A stretch of 64,000 nucleotides of DNA, taken from Romanomermis culicivorax. Lineage: Eukaryota > Nematoda > Enoplea > Mermithida > Mermithidae. This document shows, piece after piece, positions 1-13,000 of the stretch. Every line of letters starts with the position of its first letter. Within the stretch, counting starts at the first letter, position 1. The notes under the pieces were generated by a model. The model saw nothing but the letters and a program-made list of their open reading frames with translations, ran no database searches and was not told the origin of the DNA. The stretch spans positions 1 to 64,000 of the forward strand of contig CAWUHX010000509.1 of the NCBI GenBank assembly GCA_963922205.1, in the 5' to 3' direction. The position numbers and the translations under genes are program-made.

Positions 1-344
1 CAAAAGCTAGCTTTCTTGTGTTTCATTCGATTCACGTCGGTTTTACTGCTTTAGGCTCCAACTTTTATTTTCTAGACAGAAGGTTTAATTTTTCAGTGTA
101 TTCAATGAACGTTCAGTCGAGAAAGCTTCAATTCAAAAACTAGGAAAGCAACCAAGAATTTAAATTCTTCAACCATCAATAATTTCTACTTGGATGAGTG
201 ATCGATCGGAGCTCGGGCCTCTGGCAAATCCGACCTATTTTCTGATCTCCGGCCTCCGGGCCGGAAGTACTTTTGAAAGTGGCCGGAGGCCAGAGGTTTT
301 TATCAGGTTCATTGTGATATGATAAATGATTAATCAGATATTTG

Positions 345-655
345 TTTTACTGCAGTGATTTTTTCTGCACAGTTCAGAGTTTTCAGGCTTTGTGCAGATT
401 TTTTTTTGTGATTTCTGCACATGAGCACAACTTTTTTTTTCTGCACTGGTGCAGGATTCTGTTTTTTAGTCATGATCAGATATACTCTCCTATAATGTAC
501 CAGTCATTGATTCTATACTTCTAAAATCAATAATTTTTATTATTTTAAGACTTTGAAATGTCTAGTCAAAAACTATAAATTCGTTCGAATTTGACATTGA
601 ATTATACATTTCATTTGCTTTTTTCTTATATTCACTATTATAATGTTGTAACAGG
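345..655. repeat. relic of the CTGCAC-rich hAT-like MITE
   Basis: This stretch is recognisably the same repeat as the complete 456-bp copy at 20440-20895. It shares the alternating CTGCAC and poly-T blocks, the phrase CAGTCATTGATTCT, and the phrase AAGACTTTGAAATGTCTAGT. The copy is diverged and its right end runs into another CACTGTTTTT-starting repeat at about 656-770. Neither end has a clear target duplication, so only membership of the family is claimed. Confidence 0.6.
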
Positions 656-780
656 CACTGTTTTTTCCCCAAATCGTGCTTTTGGGGGGAGAAAATTCGG
701 AAAAGAGAAAAAAACTTTGGGCTTTTTCCCTATTTGAGAAAGAAAATCTTGGGATGGGGAAAAAAGAAAAGATGCATTTT
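656..780. repeat. CACTGTTTTTTCCCC dispersed repeat
   Basis: A block starting CACTGTTTTTTCCCCAAA with alternating poly-T and GGGGAAAA tracts. Similar blocks occur near 45196-45330, 49857-50060 and 51360-51420, so it is a dispersed repeat, probably the end of a non-autonomous element. No coding content is visible. Confidence 0.45.
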
Positions 781-1222
781 AGAAGGTTATTGTCTCAAAA
801 TTTTCCGGCGATTCCGGTCGATTATAACTTTGATAATCATTATAATGTATAACCTAGCTCAGGCTTTTAGCATGTATACCTTCACTTCTCACTTAATCTA
901 TAACAGTTTTCATCTTCCTGAACAAATTATCTCATGTTTTAATTAGTAATCTTCAATATTTTATCTTGATGATGATGATTATGATGATGATGATTTTAGT
1001 CGCAAGGGCACTAAGCACTTGATCACTTGATTACTAACTTGATCACTGTCTGTTGCTGCATCGCTTGTTTCATGAAAATTTTCTCTAACTGTATGGCATT
1101 CAGCTTTTTGGCTGATTTGCCTTTTAGCTTGAGGTTTTTTTCACAATAACAGTGGATGAAGCAGTATTAGACAATGCCATAACTTTTTGCACTGACTCAT
1201 CCACTCTGGACTGCTGCAACTT

Positions 1223-1687
1223 TTAGTCATCAGCAATTGCCTTTGCAGATGTCATTGGCAAATTTTCTGCCACACTCCTGCCTAGCAGATCATCATGACT
1301 CAGAACTACTGATCTCAGATGTTCACTCACCATTGATTCCTGATATTTGTCGCCATTGATCTTTGACAATATGGCAAATAATGAATTGATCATCAATTGC
1401 ATTTTCTCCATATTTCGATCAATTTTCTGGCACCAATTGTAATCAAATCCATGGTAATTTGGCGAATTTCGATGGTGATAATTATCAAAATTTGATCGCA
1501 GTTGATCACAGTAATCGACTCGAATTTTTGCTATAAATGGATCAACAATATCGTAATTGATTCCAGAATTGGGCACATTCTTCTTACTTGGCATCTCAAC
1601 TTCCCTTCTTTTTGAGAAACCTTCAGGCATATCAGAACTATGGTTGACTCTGTGCTTTTCAATGATGCAAGTGTTAGAAGCCACCAC
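1223..1687 (-). CDS. unassigned ORF, about 154 codons
   Basis: An uninterrupted minus-strand frame of about 154 codons encoding a hydrophilic, slightly basic protein with an internal helical-looking stretch (EKMQLMINSLFAILSK). I recognise no family. There is no visible cysteine pattern, membrane segment or catalytic motif. It could be an exon of a gene or transposon on the minus strand, or a chance frame; its amino-acid composition looks protein-like, which is the only reason to list it. A plus-strand bZIP gene begins about 2 kb away on the other strand and is not obviously related. Confidence 0.25.
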   Translation of the reverse strand: MVASNTCIIEKHRVNHSSDMPEGFSKRREVEMPSKKNVPNSGINYDIVDPFIAKIRVDYCDQLRSNFDNYHHRNSPNYHGFDYNWCQKIDRNMEKMQLMINSLFAILSKINGDKYQESMVSEHLRSVVLSHDDLLGRSVAENLPMTSAKAIADD

Positions 1688-1723
1688 TTGTTATGTCCTG
1701 TTAGAAGCCACCACTTGTTATGT
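1673..1723. repeat. two-copy 27-bp tandem repeat
   Basis: The phrase GTTAGAAGCCACCACTTG followed by TTATGT occurs twice in immediate succession, separated by CCT, giving a perfect short tandem duplication. It lies just upstream of the unassigned minus ORF. No function can be read from it. Confidence 0.75.
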
Positions 1724-3149
1724 TAGAAATCTTTGCTAAAATCCGAGGATGTCAGCAATATGACTAAAGAGTCTCTTGGCTTGTACCAAACTAGCTACCG
1801 TAGGTCACTCAAATGAGCTTCCTATTGGTAAAGGTTGATACAGTGCAACAGTTCTTTAGCAGATCTAACACAACCTTCAGTTGCTGTTCAGCAACTGGAA
1901 TCCAACAGCTTGCACCTGAAAAACTACCAGAATACTCCAGAGAACCTTACCCAATGGCTCCCGCACAAGTCGGGGATGTGAGACGGTGCTGTAGAAAAAT
2001 ATATGTGGCCCAATATAAAAGTCGATAAATAAACACCACTTGGCCGCCCCACTTTACTGGCGTAAAAATAACAATAACAAAGGATGACGGAGGGGCGGCT
2101 GGCACAAAATAAACATAAATTTATGAGAATGATCATAACGTATCACATATTACCTTATAAAGGCAGTCATGCCCATGTAATGACGCTTTCTCGCCGTTTT
2201 CACAATTTGCATGGATGGGATGCCTGCTACCGTAAGTGCATCCCCAACAATATCCAAAACGGAGGTAAAATGTTTGACCTCTTCGGCCAGTCAAATGGTG
2301 AAAAGATCATGATCAATCATTGGCATTTGCAGAAGAATGTGCTGAAAAATTGCATTTTCCGACGTTTTACAGGCCATGAAATCAAAATTTTTCAGCGCTG
2401 GGCATCGAATAAGTTACTTTTGGCAAGTTGTTGATTTCTCACTCAAAACTCAGGAAATTCTATTTTAAAAGTCAGGAAGTGAATTAAATACAGGGGAAGT
2501 AACTTTTGTCATTTTTCTGATGAAATTGAGCTAATTCATCGATTTTAGAGCAAGAAACTAAAAATAATCTGTGCAACGAAATTTTTTCCCCAAGTTACAG
2601 ATCAACCTGGCTTGTGCTGAAAAACCTGATGATTGATTTGAATAATGACTGATCTAATATGTGAGCCTTATTATTATATGTGTGATTAAGAATGCATTCA
2701 AAATAATTGATCTGCTATGTCGGCTTCTACTGTGATTTTGAAGAGTCTCTCTGACTAAATTTGTTGAAAAAAAACTGTTTTTTGACTATCACATTAAATA
2801 ACAAACTTTTTAGTTTTGGCTCGTTGAAATTCGTATTGGCCTGTAAAATTTTGACCCCAGGAGTCAAATGGCCTGCCGAGAGAAAATGAAGAAAAAAACG
2901 TTAGCCAAAGAGGGATAGGGAACCAGATTTATAGTACTTTTATCTTTTACAAAATAGATAGCATGCAGTCAAATTTGATTTTCAAGCTTCAGAGTCTATA
3001 CACTTTTTAGGACGTGCCATTGTACCTAGAAAACCTGGAAGGTCAGGGGAAAAATATACATGGAACCATAAAAAGTCGGAGAATTTTAAAAAGTACATTC
3101 TGGTGCGTTTTATAAGGTCAAAATCTCAAAATTTTCTAGTGCGTCGCAC

Positions 3150-3660
3150 TGATTGATTCCCTGATTTGATTGGTTGGTTGATTTCCCAAATAGTGGGTCG
3201 ATTCCCTGGTATGATTGAGTGGTTGGCTGATTTCCTGGTCAGTTCGTTCATTGATCCCTGATTTGTTGGTTGATTCTCTGTTCGGATTGGTGTGTTGATG
3301 GATTTTGTGGTTGGTTGTCGTTCATTGATCCCTGGTTGATTGTTCCTCTATTTACTTGATTGGTGGGCTGATTTCATGATGCAATTGTTGGTTGACTGAT
3401 TAATTGCTTGATTACCTACTTAGTGGTTAGTTGGTTGGTTGGTTCCTGCTTAGTTGGTCGTTTATAGTTCATTGGCTCCCTGGTTTGCCGTTTGATTTCC
3501 TGATTGGTTGATTAATCGATGTTCTTGCTGGTTAGTTGATTCTCTGATTTGTTGGTTGCTTTATAACCTGATTGCTTGGTTGATTGATGGATTGTTCCAT
3601 GATAAGTTGGTTGGTTGGTTAATTTCCCAGTTGGTTGATTATCTAGTCTTTAGTAGTCAT
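3150..3660 (+). repeat. degenerate GGTTGATT minisatellite
   Basis: About 500 bases built from imperfect repeats of TTGGTTGATT, TCCCTGATT and related words, roughly 12 to 20 bases apart and strand-asymmetric (G and T on the plus strand). It ends about 220 bases before the acceptor of the first recognised bZIP exon, so it probably sits in that gene's upstream intron. Frames across it give Trp/Leu-rich low-complexity peptides that are not credible proteins. Confidence 0.75.
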
Positions 3661-3884
3661 TGGTCTACCTCCAAGTCCTCCATCCCTGTTCTGCTGTTAA
3701 AATCGGTTCACACACAAAGCATGATCTGTAGCTGAGAATCAATTCATCTGGTACCGAAGTCGCCTTATCTGGTATCGAGTTGCGTCCAGTTGAACCTGTT
3801 GTCCAGGCATAAATTGATCAGATTGTTACCCCAAATGCTGAACTGTATATTTTCTGTAACTTTGTGGACCTAATCATTTTCTAG

Positions 3885-4065
3885 ATCCTTTGTTTCTTAT
3901 CGTCAACCGAACAAAGTACGACGTCTTCCTTCGATACTTCAACCAACTTGCCATCGATTTCTGACACCTCGTCAACTCCATTGTCACTGAAATTGAACGA
4001 GAGCCCTCCGTTGGTCGAATCGTTAGACAGCGTCACAATTTCTACTCCTGAAATAACCAATTTGG
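3885..4065 (+). CDS. bZIP gene exon (Ser/Thr-rich)
   Basis: Preceded by the acceptor CATTTTCTAG and followed by the donor GGTGAGCG. The frame is open from the acceptor and leaves one base (phase 1) at the end. It encodes about 60 residues rich in Ser, Thr and Pro without hydrophobic segments. No zinc finger of the kind found at the N-terminus of vertebrate ATF2 is visible here; it could lie in an earlier exon. Confidence 0.65.
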
Positions 4066-7000
4066 GTGAGCGTATCGATTTATTTTCGGCCCATAAAAGT
4101 CATCTATTCTTGGAATTTCTGGGATTTCAAACTTGACATAAATTATATTCTTGACCTTTATTGTGAACGGCGACCGAGCTTGACCACCGATGATTCCTGC
4201 ATGCACTCGCCAACGATCGTTGTAAAAACTTCCGCAAAATTTGTTCACTCAAACTATCAATCGACGACTTTGTTTGTTTTTTTTATTTCTTTAGTCAACC
4301 AAGTATCTCCGATATCAAGATTCGTAACACCTCCGCCGACTGCCGATGTTCTAGACGTTGTGCTTCAACTTTCGGAAAAGCCTGATCGTCCGGATATTAC
4401 CCAGAAATTCGAAGTGCAAGTCAATAATGATTGTGAAGAACCTTTTGCTCGTCCACATTTGATTGTTTTAGAGAAAAAGTAAGCTTTCATATAAAATTTG
4501 TTTCATTACCTGAATTATTTATCGATCAATCTTTGCATTATGTTTTGGTACATGAACATCACATGCTTTCGAGCTCTACTTTTATATAATTCTAGCATTT
4601 CTTCTTCGCTTTGCAACAAAAATATATCGTTAGACACGCCAACGTTACTTCCAGCGTCTGTTTCTACAGTCGCCCAATCGGATCACGTTTACGACTCGTC
4701 CATTCCCGGACAGCTCTCTTTTTTGCCCAATAATTTGATTACTTCTCATCCTGCAGCGCCTAGAAACCTGACAATTTTATCGCCGGAATATCCAAAACGA
4801 CCTGCGTCGACAAATCCTTCTATGTCAGATGTCAATGTGCCGATAAAGCGTGGTAAAATTTCAACACAACGATCTTTGGAGTACGGTGACAAGCCGACAG
4901 ATTCAGCAAACGCTTATAAAATTATAACCGTCGACGGACGATCGATGCTAATGTTGGCTTCGGAATACGAATCTTTGGTCAAAGCTGTAGACAATGGGAA
5001 TACGTGAGTCAATAGTTTTTTAGAAAATAACAAGTTCTACATTTTTTTTTGTGAATAAATCCGTGATAAATTTCATAAATTATAAGTGCTGAGTGCTGAG
5101 CAATGTCAGATTCTCTTGCTGATGGTAGATAGGGTTCGGTCGGGATTAGCTAATCAGAATCCCGAAAAAAGTGGTCGGGACGGGATCAGCATTTCTTTGG
5201 CACTTACGAGTGTGTATGAAGCTATAATTTGACTCATTTCAACATTTGTGAATAACGTTTAAAAATTTCAGTATGGAATTTCTGATTACATGTTTGTGAT
5301 GGACTGATGATGAGCTGCTAACAGAATTAGATCATGTTGGTTAAAATGACTTCACCGTCATTCGATGAAACATTTCAATTTTCATCTAAATACAATCGTG
5401 TTTCCATTTACCTAAATTTAATTCAAGAAATGTGAATCGTAAAACTTTTGATGTTCTGGAAAGGCTCTTCATTGGATCAGCATAGCTGATTCTAAGGTAG
5501 TGATGTGCGCCAGGAAAATTTCCATATCCGGATATCCGTGTGTTTTGCACCTTCCGATATCCGAATATATCCTGACATAATTAATGTTGTTTGCGAAGAG
5601 GTAAAAAGAAGCCACATATTAAGTAATAATATACACTGGGTCAACTACAATACTACTGAACATTTTCTTGCTGAAACTGCGCAATAATGTAGGGTCTATT
5701 CCCAAGTGAGCGATTCCCAAGTGAGCGACTCCCAACTGGGCGATTCTCAATTGAGCGATTCCCAAGTGAGTGAATTCCCAAGTGAGCGAATTCCCAATTG
5801 AGCGATTCCATGTAAATGATTCCCCATTGAGCGAATTCCCATGTGAGCAAAGTCCCAATTGTGCGATTTCAAACGAGCGATAGAAAATGATATAACACTT
5901 TCTCCACATTTTCCTTCTTTCCCTTATATATATGTTTGTATTTATTTCTTTTTTCTTTCGTTCTGTGTGTTGCTTATGTTTTGGTTGATGTATGTTTTTG
6001 CATTTTTATCTTTTGTCTCTGCATTCTTTCATTTCCTTTTTTATTGTCATCTACTTTTTTCTTTTTTACTCATGATACAATACATTACTAGTTGTCATTT
6101 TTAATAAGCATTGTCTCTCAAGTAATTCTTGCACAGTTTGGCATGCACTATTTCCTATTTAATTTTATTTTTTTGTGATTTTTCCTCATTCTTACCTACT
6201 TTTAATCTTAGTTTTTTCTTTTACTTCTTTATCTTTCTTTTTCTATTCTCCTGATTCTTTCTTTTTTGTTATTTTTTCTTCCTTTCTTGTTGCTTTCTCT
6301 GTCTTGCCTCTTCTTTTTTGTCACCTTTTCATGTTTATTTTCTTTTTCTAATGCTTTTCCATCTATTTTTTCTTATTTTTAATGTCTTCGTTTTTTTTGA
6401 CGCTTCCTTTCTCTTGATGTTTCTTTTCTTACAATATTCTTTTGTTTATATTTTTATGAAGATTTTCACGCTTACAACAATGAAAGACTCAAGCATGCCG
6501 AACTGTAAAAGAATTATATGAAAGACTACAGTTATTTAAAATGACAACTTGTAATGTATTGTATCATGAGCAAAAAAAATTAGATGACAAGGAAGAAAAT
6601 GAAAGAAGGCAAAAGATGAAAATGTCGAAACATACATAAACGAAAATAAAAGCAATAAACACAGAAAACGGAAGAAAGAAGAAATGTATGCAAAGAAAAA
6701 TATAAGGTAAAGAAGGAAAATATAAAGTATATGTTATTAAATTCTCGATTGCTGATTTGAAATCGTCCAATTGGGAATTTGCTCATTTGGGAATTGCAGT
6801 GCAGCACCTAACTTCTCAGTAACCTTTACTTATTCTTGAACAGTGAAAATATCCAGATGTCCGCATATTTTTCATATCAGAACAAACATGCACTTAGTGG
6901 GGGGGGGCAGAGCCTGGGAATTATCCCTGGGCTGGGCCTCAGGTCAGGGATTTACTGTCAGACAATTTTGGCGAACCAGTCTTTAGCTGTACAATCAGTG

Positions 7001-10000
7001 GTTGCATACATGCACCCGGGTAGGGGTCCCAGGGGATAGAAAATGACCAAAATTGGTCCTAGGTAATTTTTTTCTTCAGAACTCAGGCATACGGTAATTT
7101 TTTTACTTTAAAATGGAATTTTATTGCCTCTTGTATCAATAATTACTCAACAAAGTTCTCGGCTGACATTAATCATAAACTGTCTTTTGAATTGATTTTT
7201 TTACCTAATCTTTTCAAAATGTTTGTTGCATTTTACTTCGCCAAATTTTTGGCCTGTAGTAAACTTTTGCCAAACTTTTGGCCTATAGTAAACTTCTGCC
7301 AAATTTTTTAGGGTAGGGTAAATTCATACCTTGTCCATCCATAACCTGTGTGCATGTATGAGTGGTTGCAAGCTTTTTGTGGTTGTCGAATAAACAGGTT
7401 GTCATTAACACATAGACTTAATGTCTAGTCAGTAAAGGCTGCGGTCAGGGATTTACTATCTGACTTTTTTTATTTTGATTCTGTTGTCAATAGCCAGCCA
7501 CTAAAGTCTTTTCTGGAACAAGACTTGCATGTGGCTCGACAAGCAGGTAAGGCCTCAGGCTATTGTATTGTGTAGGAACTTGTCAGTATCTGTATGCATA
7601 TAATGAACAAATATTTTTGAAACCTAAAATCCAGTTAATGCTGATTGCTATATTATATCTCAAAATATAATTTTTAAATTTGTTTTTCAGTTATAAGATA
7701 GAACCTGCAATAATTTTTGTATACCCATTACAAATTGTACAAAAGATAGATAAACAATTGATAAGAGCAATCATAATATATGGTATAATATGCAGTAAGC
7801 AATAACAAATCTTATAATATGAAGCTAGCAATAAATAATTGTTTTTCATCCCTTGTTTTTTTCTTCTCCTGACTTGGATCATCTGTACGAAGATGATTTG
7901 CTGCTACCTAGGCTTTCGCACATTTTCCAGCTTTGAATATTTCAAGATCATTTGGCCCATTTATTCTTAGACGCAGTAGTGCATCTGGGCTGAGTCCTTC
8001 TAGGTTTGATCACCTTGTGAACGAATGTGATTCGTTACACTAAAACCATGTTCAGCGTCAGTGCTTCCTATTGGCAGAATCAGTATAATTTGCAGCAACT
8101 TCTTTATATTTTCACCCAAAATTAAATTAGTCAATGGTCCATAAAGTTCTGCTAAAATTCTATAGCTTCTGTGTTTGTGAATCGACTTTAATCATCAGCT
8201 TCCATTATCTGAAGAAGTAATAGTGTCCATTCGGAAACTGTAACCGAAGGATCAAATTGAAATTGGGCAGTCGAAGCATGCATCTTTTCTCTGCCATAAA
8301 ACAAAATTTGTGATTCTACTTGGGGAATGTTTGTAGGTGCCAAAATGTCAAAGTCTTCCATGTTTCCCACTGGGAAATAACTGTGTATTTCACTTATTGC
8401 ACTTGTCAAAAATGTTTCGCAGAAAGAATCCAATCTTGGAATCTTCTCTCTGGTCCAAGTTCAATTGTTTGCCATTGAACAGAAATTGAAGAATGGTATT
8501 GGGCAAGAGTCCTGTTGAGTCAGAACACACAACAATACTAAGATAGAATGTCATAAAGCTGCCAAAATTTGATTTGAGTTCTTCAAATGTGCTGAGCATC
8601 TTTTTCTCATATACTTCAACTCCAATAAGCAAGCCAGATCGTTGTAATTTTCTTGACCAATGTGATAGCATCTCAAAAACGTCAGCAGTAAATGCCAATG
8701 CAATCCAAAAATTCTTATTTTTCAGCTTTTTCGATAATTCAGCTGCCTGACTTTGAGTTTGACATGAAATTGGTAGATCGATTGAAATTGCCTCCAAATC
8801 AGTTATCAAAAGGTACCGAGTATCATTCAGGGTTTTCAGTGCTGCGAATGCTGAACTTATCCATCTTGCTTGAAAAACATAGGAAACTTTATACATTTTG
8901 GCATTTTGGGCTGCAGCTAGTGCTTGTAGATGTGCATTGCACTTGTGTCCGTAGTGGTTGTAGAAATTGTGGATCTGATTCACCTTATCTTCAAACTCTG
9001 CATAGTAGTGCACATCTTCCAAGGCTCGTCGGATGGCAAGGTGAAGCCTATGGTCCATGCAGTGGATGCTGTATAATTCCCATTGGGTCTAATCATTGAT
9101 AAGTTTCACGAGACCACCTTTTTTGCCTATGAGAACTGCAGCACCATCTGATGCACATCCCCATAAATTTTTCTTCATACACTGTGTAAAGGCATTTGGC
9201 TCATTATCCCAGGCCTCTAATAATTTCGCAAGCAAGGCTGCTGCACTTTCATCAGCATCCAATTCTATCAATTTATAGAAATAAACAATTGAGGCATTGT
9301 CTTCTAAAGCTTGTATGTATACAATTAGGTAATAGTTTTGGCCAGAGTCTGTAGAGCTATCAATGATGATTGACAAGGGGTTATTTGTTATATATATTGG
9401 TGTTCTATAGAATGGTCCGGCGCAGAGCGCCGGAAAAATTTTTTGATTTTCACTTTCTAAAACGCTGGAAAATGAACCTTCATAACGTTGGGAAATAAAT
9501 TAAAATCAGACTGATGAAGCGTAAAACGCTGAAAAATAACGCTGGAAAATTAATCTCTCCAACAGATAATTCGTGAACAAATGTTTTGAAATCGCGCTCT
9601 AGAGTAATGTCTTCAATTTCCACCTTCAATAAACGCAAAAGTTCAGATTGCAAACGTTTAAAAAATTCCTATCATCGAGGGAAAAAATTGAGAGACTTGA
9701 TGAAAAATCTCTATTTTCGGCGACATAATTGACTGTAAACGATTAGAAAATGAAACGAGCTAACTTGATTGATAGAAACTGTTGAGCATTAATTAGTAAG
9801 TCGAAGTAGATATGCTAACGGCCGTGCCTGATAGAATATAGTTATAATTATACCCATGACCGTCGCAAAGCGCCGGAAAATTTTGAGATTTTGTCCTTTT
9901 AAAGTCCACCAAAACGCATCCTTTCGGTTTAGAGTTACTACCTCAATGGGGGGGGGGGACCCCCCCTTGTGCACGGCCCTGATGGGAGCAGTCTCAGCTC

Positions 10001-13000
10001 ATACATGTAACAGAGCCCTGAGGTCTGGGAGGTCGGGCGACTTTTTTGGGGCCGGGGATCACTGATTTTCAAAATTTTAGGGGGAGGGGTCTCTGAAGAA
10101 AAAAAATTTGATTTTTCACCTAAAAAGCCGGAAAACGGTTCAAAAAATGTAATATTAGTTTTAAAAACTGTAAAAAATGTATCCATGACGCGGAGCGCCA
10201 AGAAAATTTACATTTTCGACCACTTTTGTTCAAAAATTGTCATTTTTCATCAAAAAATTGACATTTTTCAGTTATTTTTCCAACCAAAAGTATGGGGGTC
10301 CCAATGACTACCATAGGGCTAGCCATAGGATTGAAAAATCTCGGGGGGGGGGGGGTTCGCCCAATATCTAGCCATATGGCTGACGATTTCTGAGGGGGGT
10401 TCCTATAGAACTTCTATCCTCAATTACATGTATGTGTCAGCTGTAAATCTGTTAAGGGAATAGTCTGGAGTTGAATCAGCTGGCACATCAAATTTTCGAA
10501 GTAGATTTTAAGTTTCTAAAAAAAGTTAAATTCTACTACATTGCTGATTCACTGAGCAAATAATTCGTGCTTATTTCCTTCTAGGATGAGAATATTTTCT
10601 TTTGTATGAATTTTTGATTTTGAATCTCAAACACTGCATTCATAATTGTTCTGGCACATCTGGTTTCCCAATAGATAAACTGCTGGTGATGCATTACTTA
10701 AATGTAGCTTTGCATATTTTTAAGCTTCAAACTTGAGTACCTTATGAATGTTGCCCTGAATGAAATGTTCCAGAAATATTCTGAAGACAGCTTTGAAATC
10801 AACTGCTAAAATTGACTAAAAAACAGCTAAATCCATTTTAGAGAGAAGAATGATGTCAAACAGTGAATTTAGCAATGAGAAAAATTTTTACCTCTGAAGT
10901 CTGGATATAATTTTCCGAAAATTCCACATTGTTCTGCTGAAGCTCGCCTGCGGTAAAATACAATGTTGATGAGTGATTCCTTGATCAGAATGAGTTCTGG
11001 TGTGAGTTTTAAATATGGCACTTGTTCACTGAGCTTGATGGAAGGCAAACAATCATGAACATAAAGCAAAGCCACAGTATGTGGGCGTTTCCAAGGAATC
11101 CAAAGAGCATTGGGGTATGGCAAGTAAACTTTTGTCTGTATGTAACAAAGGGACTGTCGACCTTCAAGTCTGCATTACTGATTTACTGATGCCAACTCCT
11201 CCAAAGACAGAATATGAATAGGCTATATGTGAATTCCACAAATTTGTAACCAGCTCAATTGTTGATCCTTTTGCACATTTTTGGTATGCTGAGATTACGC
11301 AAATTTTTCTTCAAGTTGTACAGTATCTTGGTCAACGGGTCGTTTCTTCCCAAATGTTCAATGAATTCATTTTTTAGGCTTTGTCGAATCATCTGCATTG
11401 ATTTCATTGATTACACATGCTTTGCAAATTTGACGCATGGCAATCATTAATATGACAGCTGTAGTCATGTGAAGGTCAATGGAGTTTTTAAGCAAGGACC
11501 ACCAACAGCCAGTCATTACAGCACGTACACAAAATATTGCATTTAAAACAATGCTAAATTTGTGAGCACGTACCTTCTTCTTTACAAAATGAATTGTCCA
11601 ATCAAATTAACTAATGCTGTTATGAGGCCAAAAATGTTAAGTTAGCTAGCAGAATAACTTTTTAAGTCAAGCACCAATGACAAGGAGAAATATTTTTCAA
11701 TCTATTGTGGTTCTATTACAAACAAGTTTTAATAGAAAATCAACATTTGGTGTTGTGTCAGATGTTTTTTATTCCATAAATCACCATTAGGATCCTATTT
11801 ATTGCACACATAAGTCAAAAAAATAGCCAAACAGCATTTATTTGCTCCATTATTGATAAATCAATATTCACACTGCACATTAAAAGTGCCAGTCAGTAGA
11901 AATAACTGAACATCTTGTTGGTATCCTGAATAAACTGTACTTTTATAAAATTACGGGAAAAATTTGCTAACCCAAAGATTTAGGGATTTATCCCGGGCCC
12001 GAAACTGGTACCATGCAGATGTATGCATCAGGATATCCGTTTTTCAAAATATCCATCCAGATATCCAATGCACATCACTATTCTAAGGTATGTTAAATCA
12101 GATTATTTTTATAGGAGTTTAAATCTTTCAGCAGGGAAATTAATTCTCTGTGAAGTTTGAACAACTACGACAAGTTTGCGGGTATGACCTGATTCGAGCA
12201 GAATTTCGCCAAAGCGGGCATTTAAAAAGTTCAAGGGACTTATGCTAAAACTAGCTTGTGCTTAATCTACTCTGAAAATGTATATTTTTATCCAACTAGC
12301 ATCTAATTGATATGCTAAGGGTCTATATGATGCAACTTTGTGGTACTAAGCAGGGTTCATACACAACCTGGGAAAGTCAGGGGATTTTTTTCAGCACCTG
12401 GCAAACCTGGGAAACCCCGAAAGTCAGGGAATTTTTTGGAAAATGTGTAGTGTGTGAAAAATATGTCGGAAAATTTATTCCAGTGCATTTTAACAGGTCA
12501 AAACCTCAAAATTTTATTTTCTATTATGATTTTGATCATTGCTTGCTCTAATCCAGCTCGAGGGTAACCATAAGCATGTCTACTCAATTTATTAGTTAGC
12601 GTTCAATACTTGTTACCAACTAGAATGTCTCACCTTGTGGTTTTATCGGTTTATCTTTCATATTGCGCATTAGTATTTGATGAAAATGAAGATTTTTTCG
12701 ATTTTCCCCCGAATTTTTCTGCGGTCTTCACAAATTTTCAAACTTTGTGAACATAATTTTTTTGATCTAAATAATCTGAATTTTTGGTTGCTTTTCTGAT
12801 GTTACAAATTAAGTGGCATTTTTTCAATATGATATTTTGCATTTCGTCCAACTAGTATGAAAAATGATTGAATTGAATGAAAAATTAGGCCACTTATCAT
12901 GGAAATGAATGTCGAAAAAAATCATTCTCCAGTTTTCTAGGATCAAAACTCTAAAAAAAATTTCGGCGCTTCGCGCGGGAAGTCTATTTATGAATTTTGT

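Larger units (their letters stand above)
1..3884. other. region upstream of first recognised bZIP exon
   Basis: No exon of the downstream bZIP gene was recognised here, although the first recognised exon starts behind a splice acceptor, so at least one earlier exon must exist, here or before the window. The stretch holds a GC-rich imperfect hairpin around 212-297 (CCTCTGGC pairing with GCCAGAGG), MITE relics at 345-780, one copy of a dispersed hairpin repeat near 785-900, a two-copy 27-bp tandem repeat at 1673-1723, an unassigned minus ORF, and a GGTTGATT-type minisatellite at 3150-3660. Between 1730 and 3140 I see only AT-rich sequence and weak repeat similarity. Confidence 0.6.
5498..12080. 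mobile_element. hAT-superfamily DNA transposon, decayed
   Basis: Ends are defined by inverted TAGTGATGTGC at 5498-5508 and GCACATCACTA at 12070-12080, flanked by a perfect 8-bp direct repeat TTCTAAGG (5490-5497 and 12081-12088). An 8-bp duplication is the hAT signature. Subterminal sequence repeats ATATCC/GGATATC words on both sides. Inside is a broken minus-strand transposase with hAT features (about 7850-9376), a foldback element (5699-6799), and a patch of the dispersed GCGCCGGAAAATTTT repeat (about 9408-10420). The left part carries most recognisable content; 10430-12000 has no recognised gene. The element lies inside the bZIP intron in an orientation that puts its transposase antisense to the host gene. 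Confidence 0.85.

Noticed and set aside
5619-6807. Repetitive or Phe-rich frames such as 5619-5909 minus and 5859-6104 plus as proteins
   Set aside because: They are the minisatellite tips and T-rich arms of the foldback element.
10869-11123. 84-codon minus frame inside the hAT element as part of the transposase
   Set aside because: It shows none of the hAT motifs and no continuity with the recognised pieces; it is probably chance.
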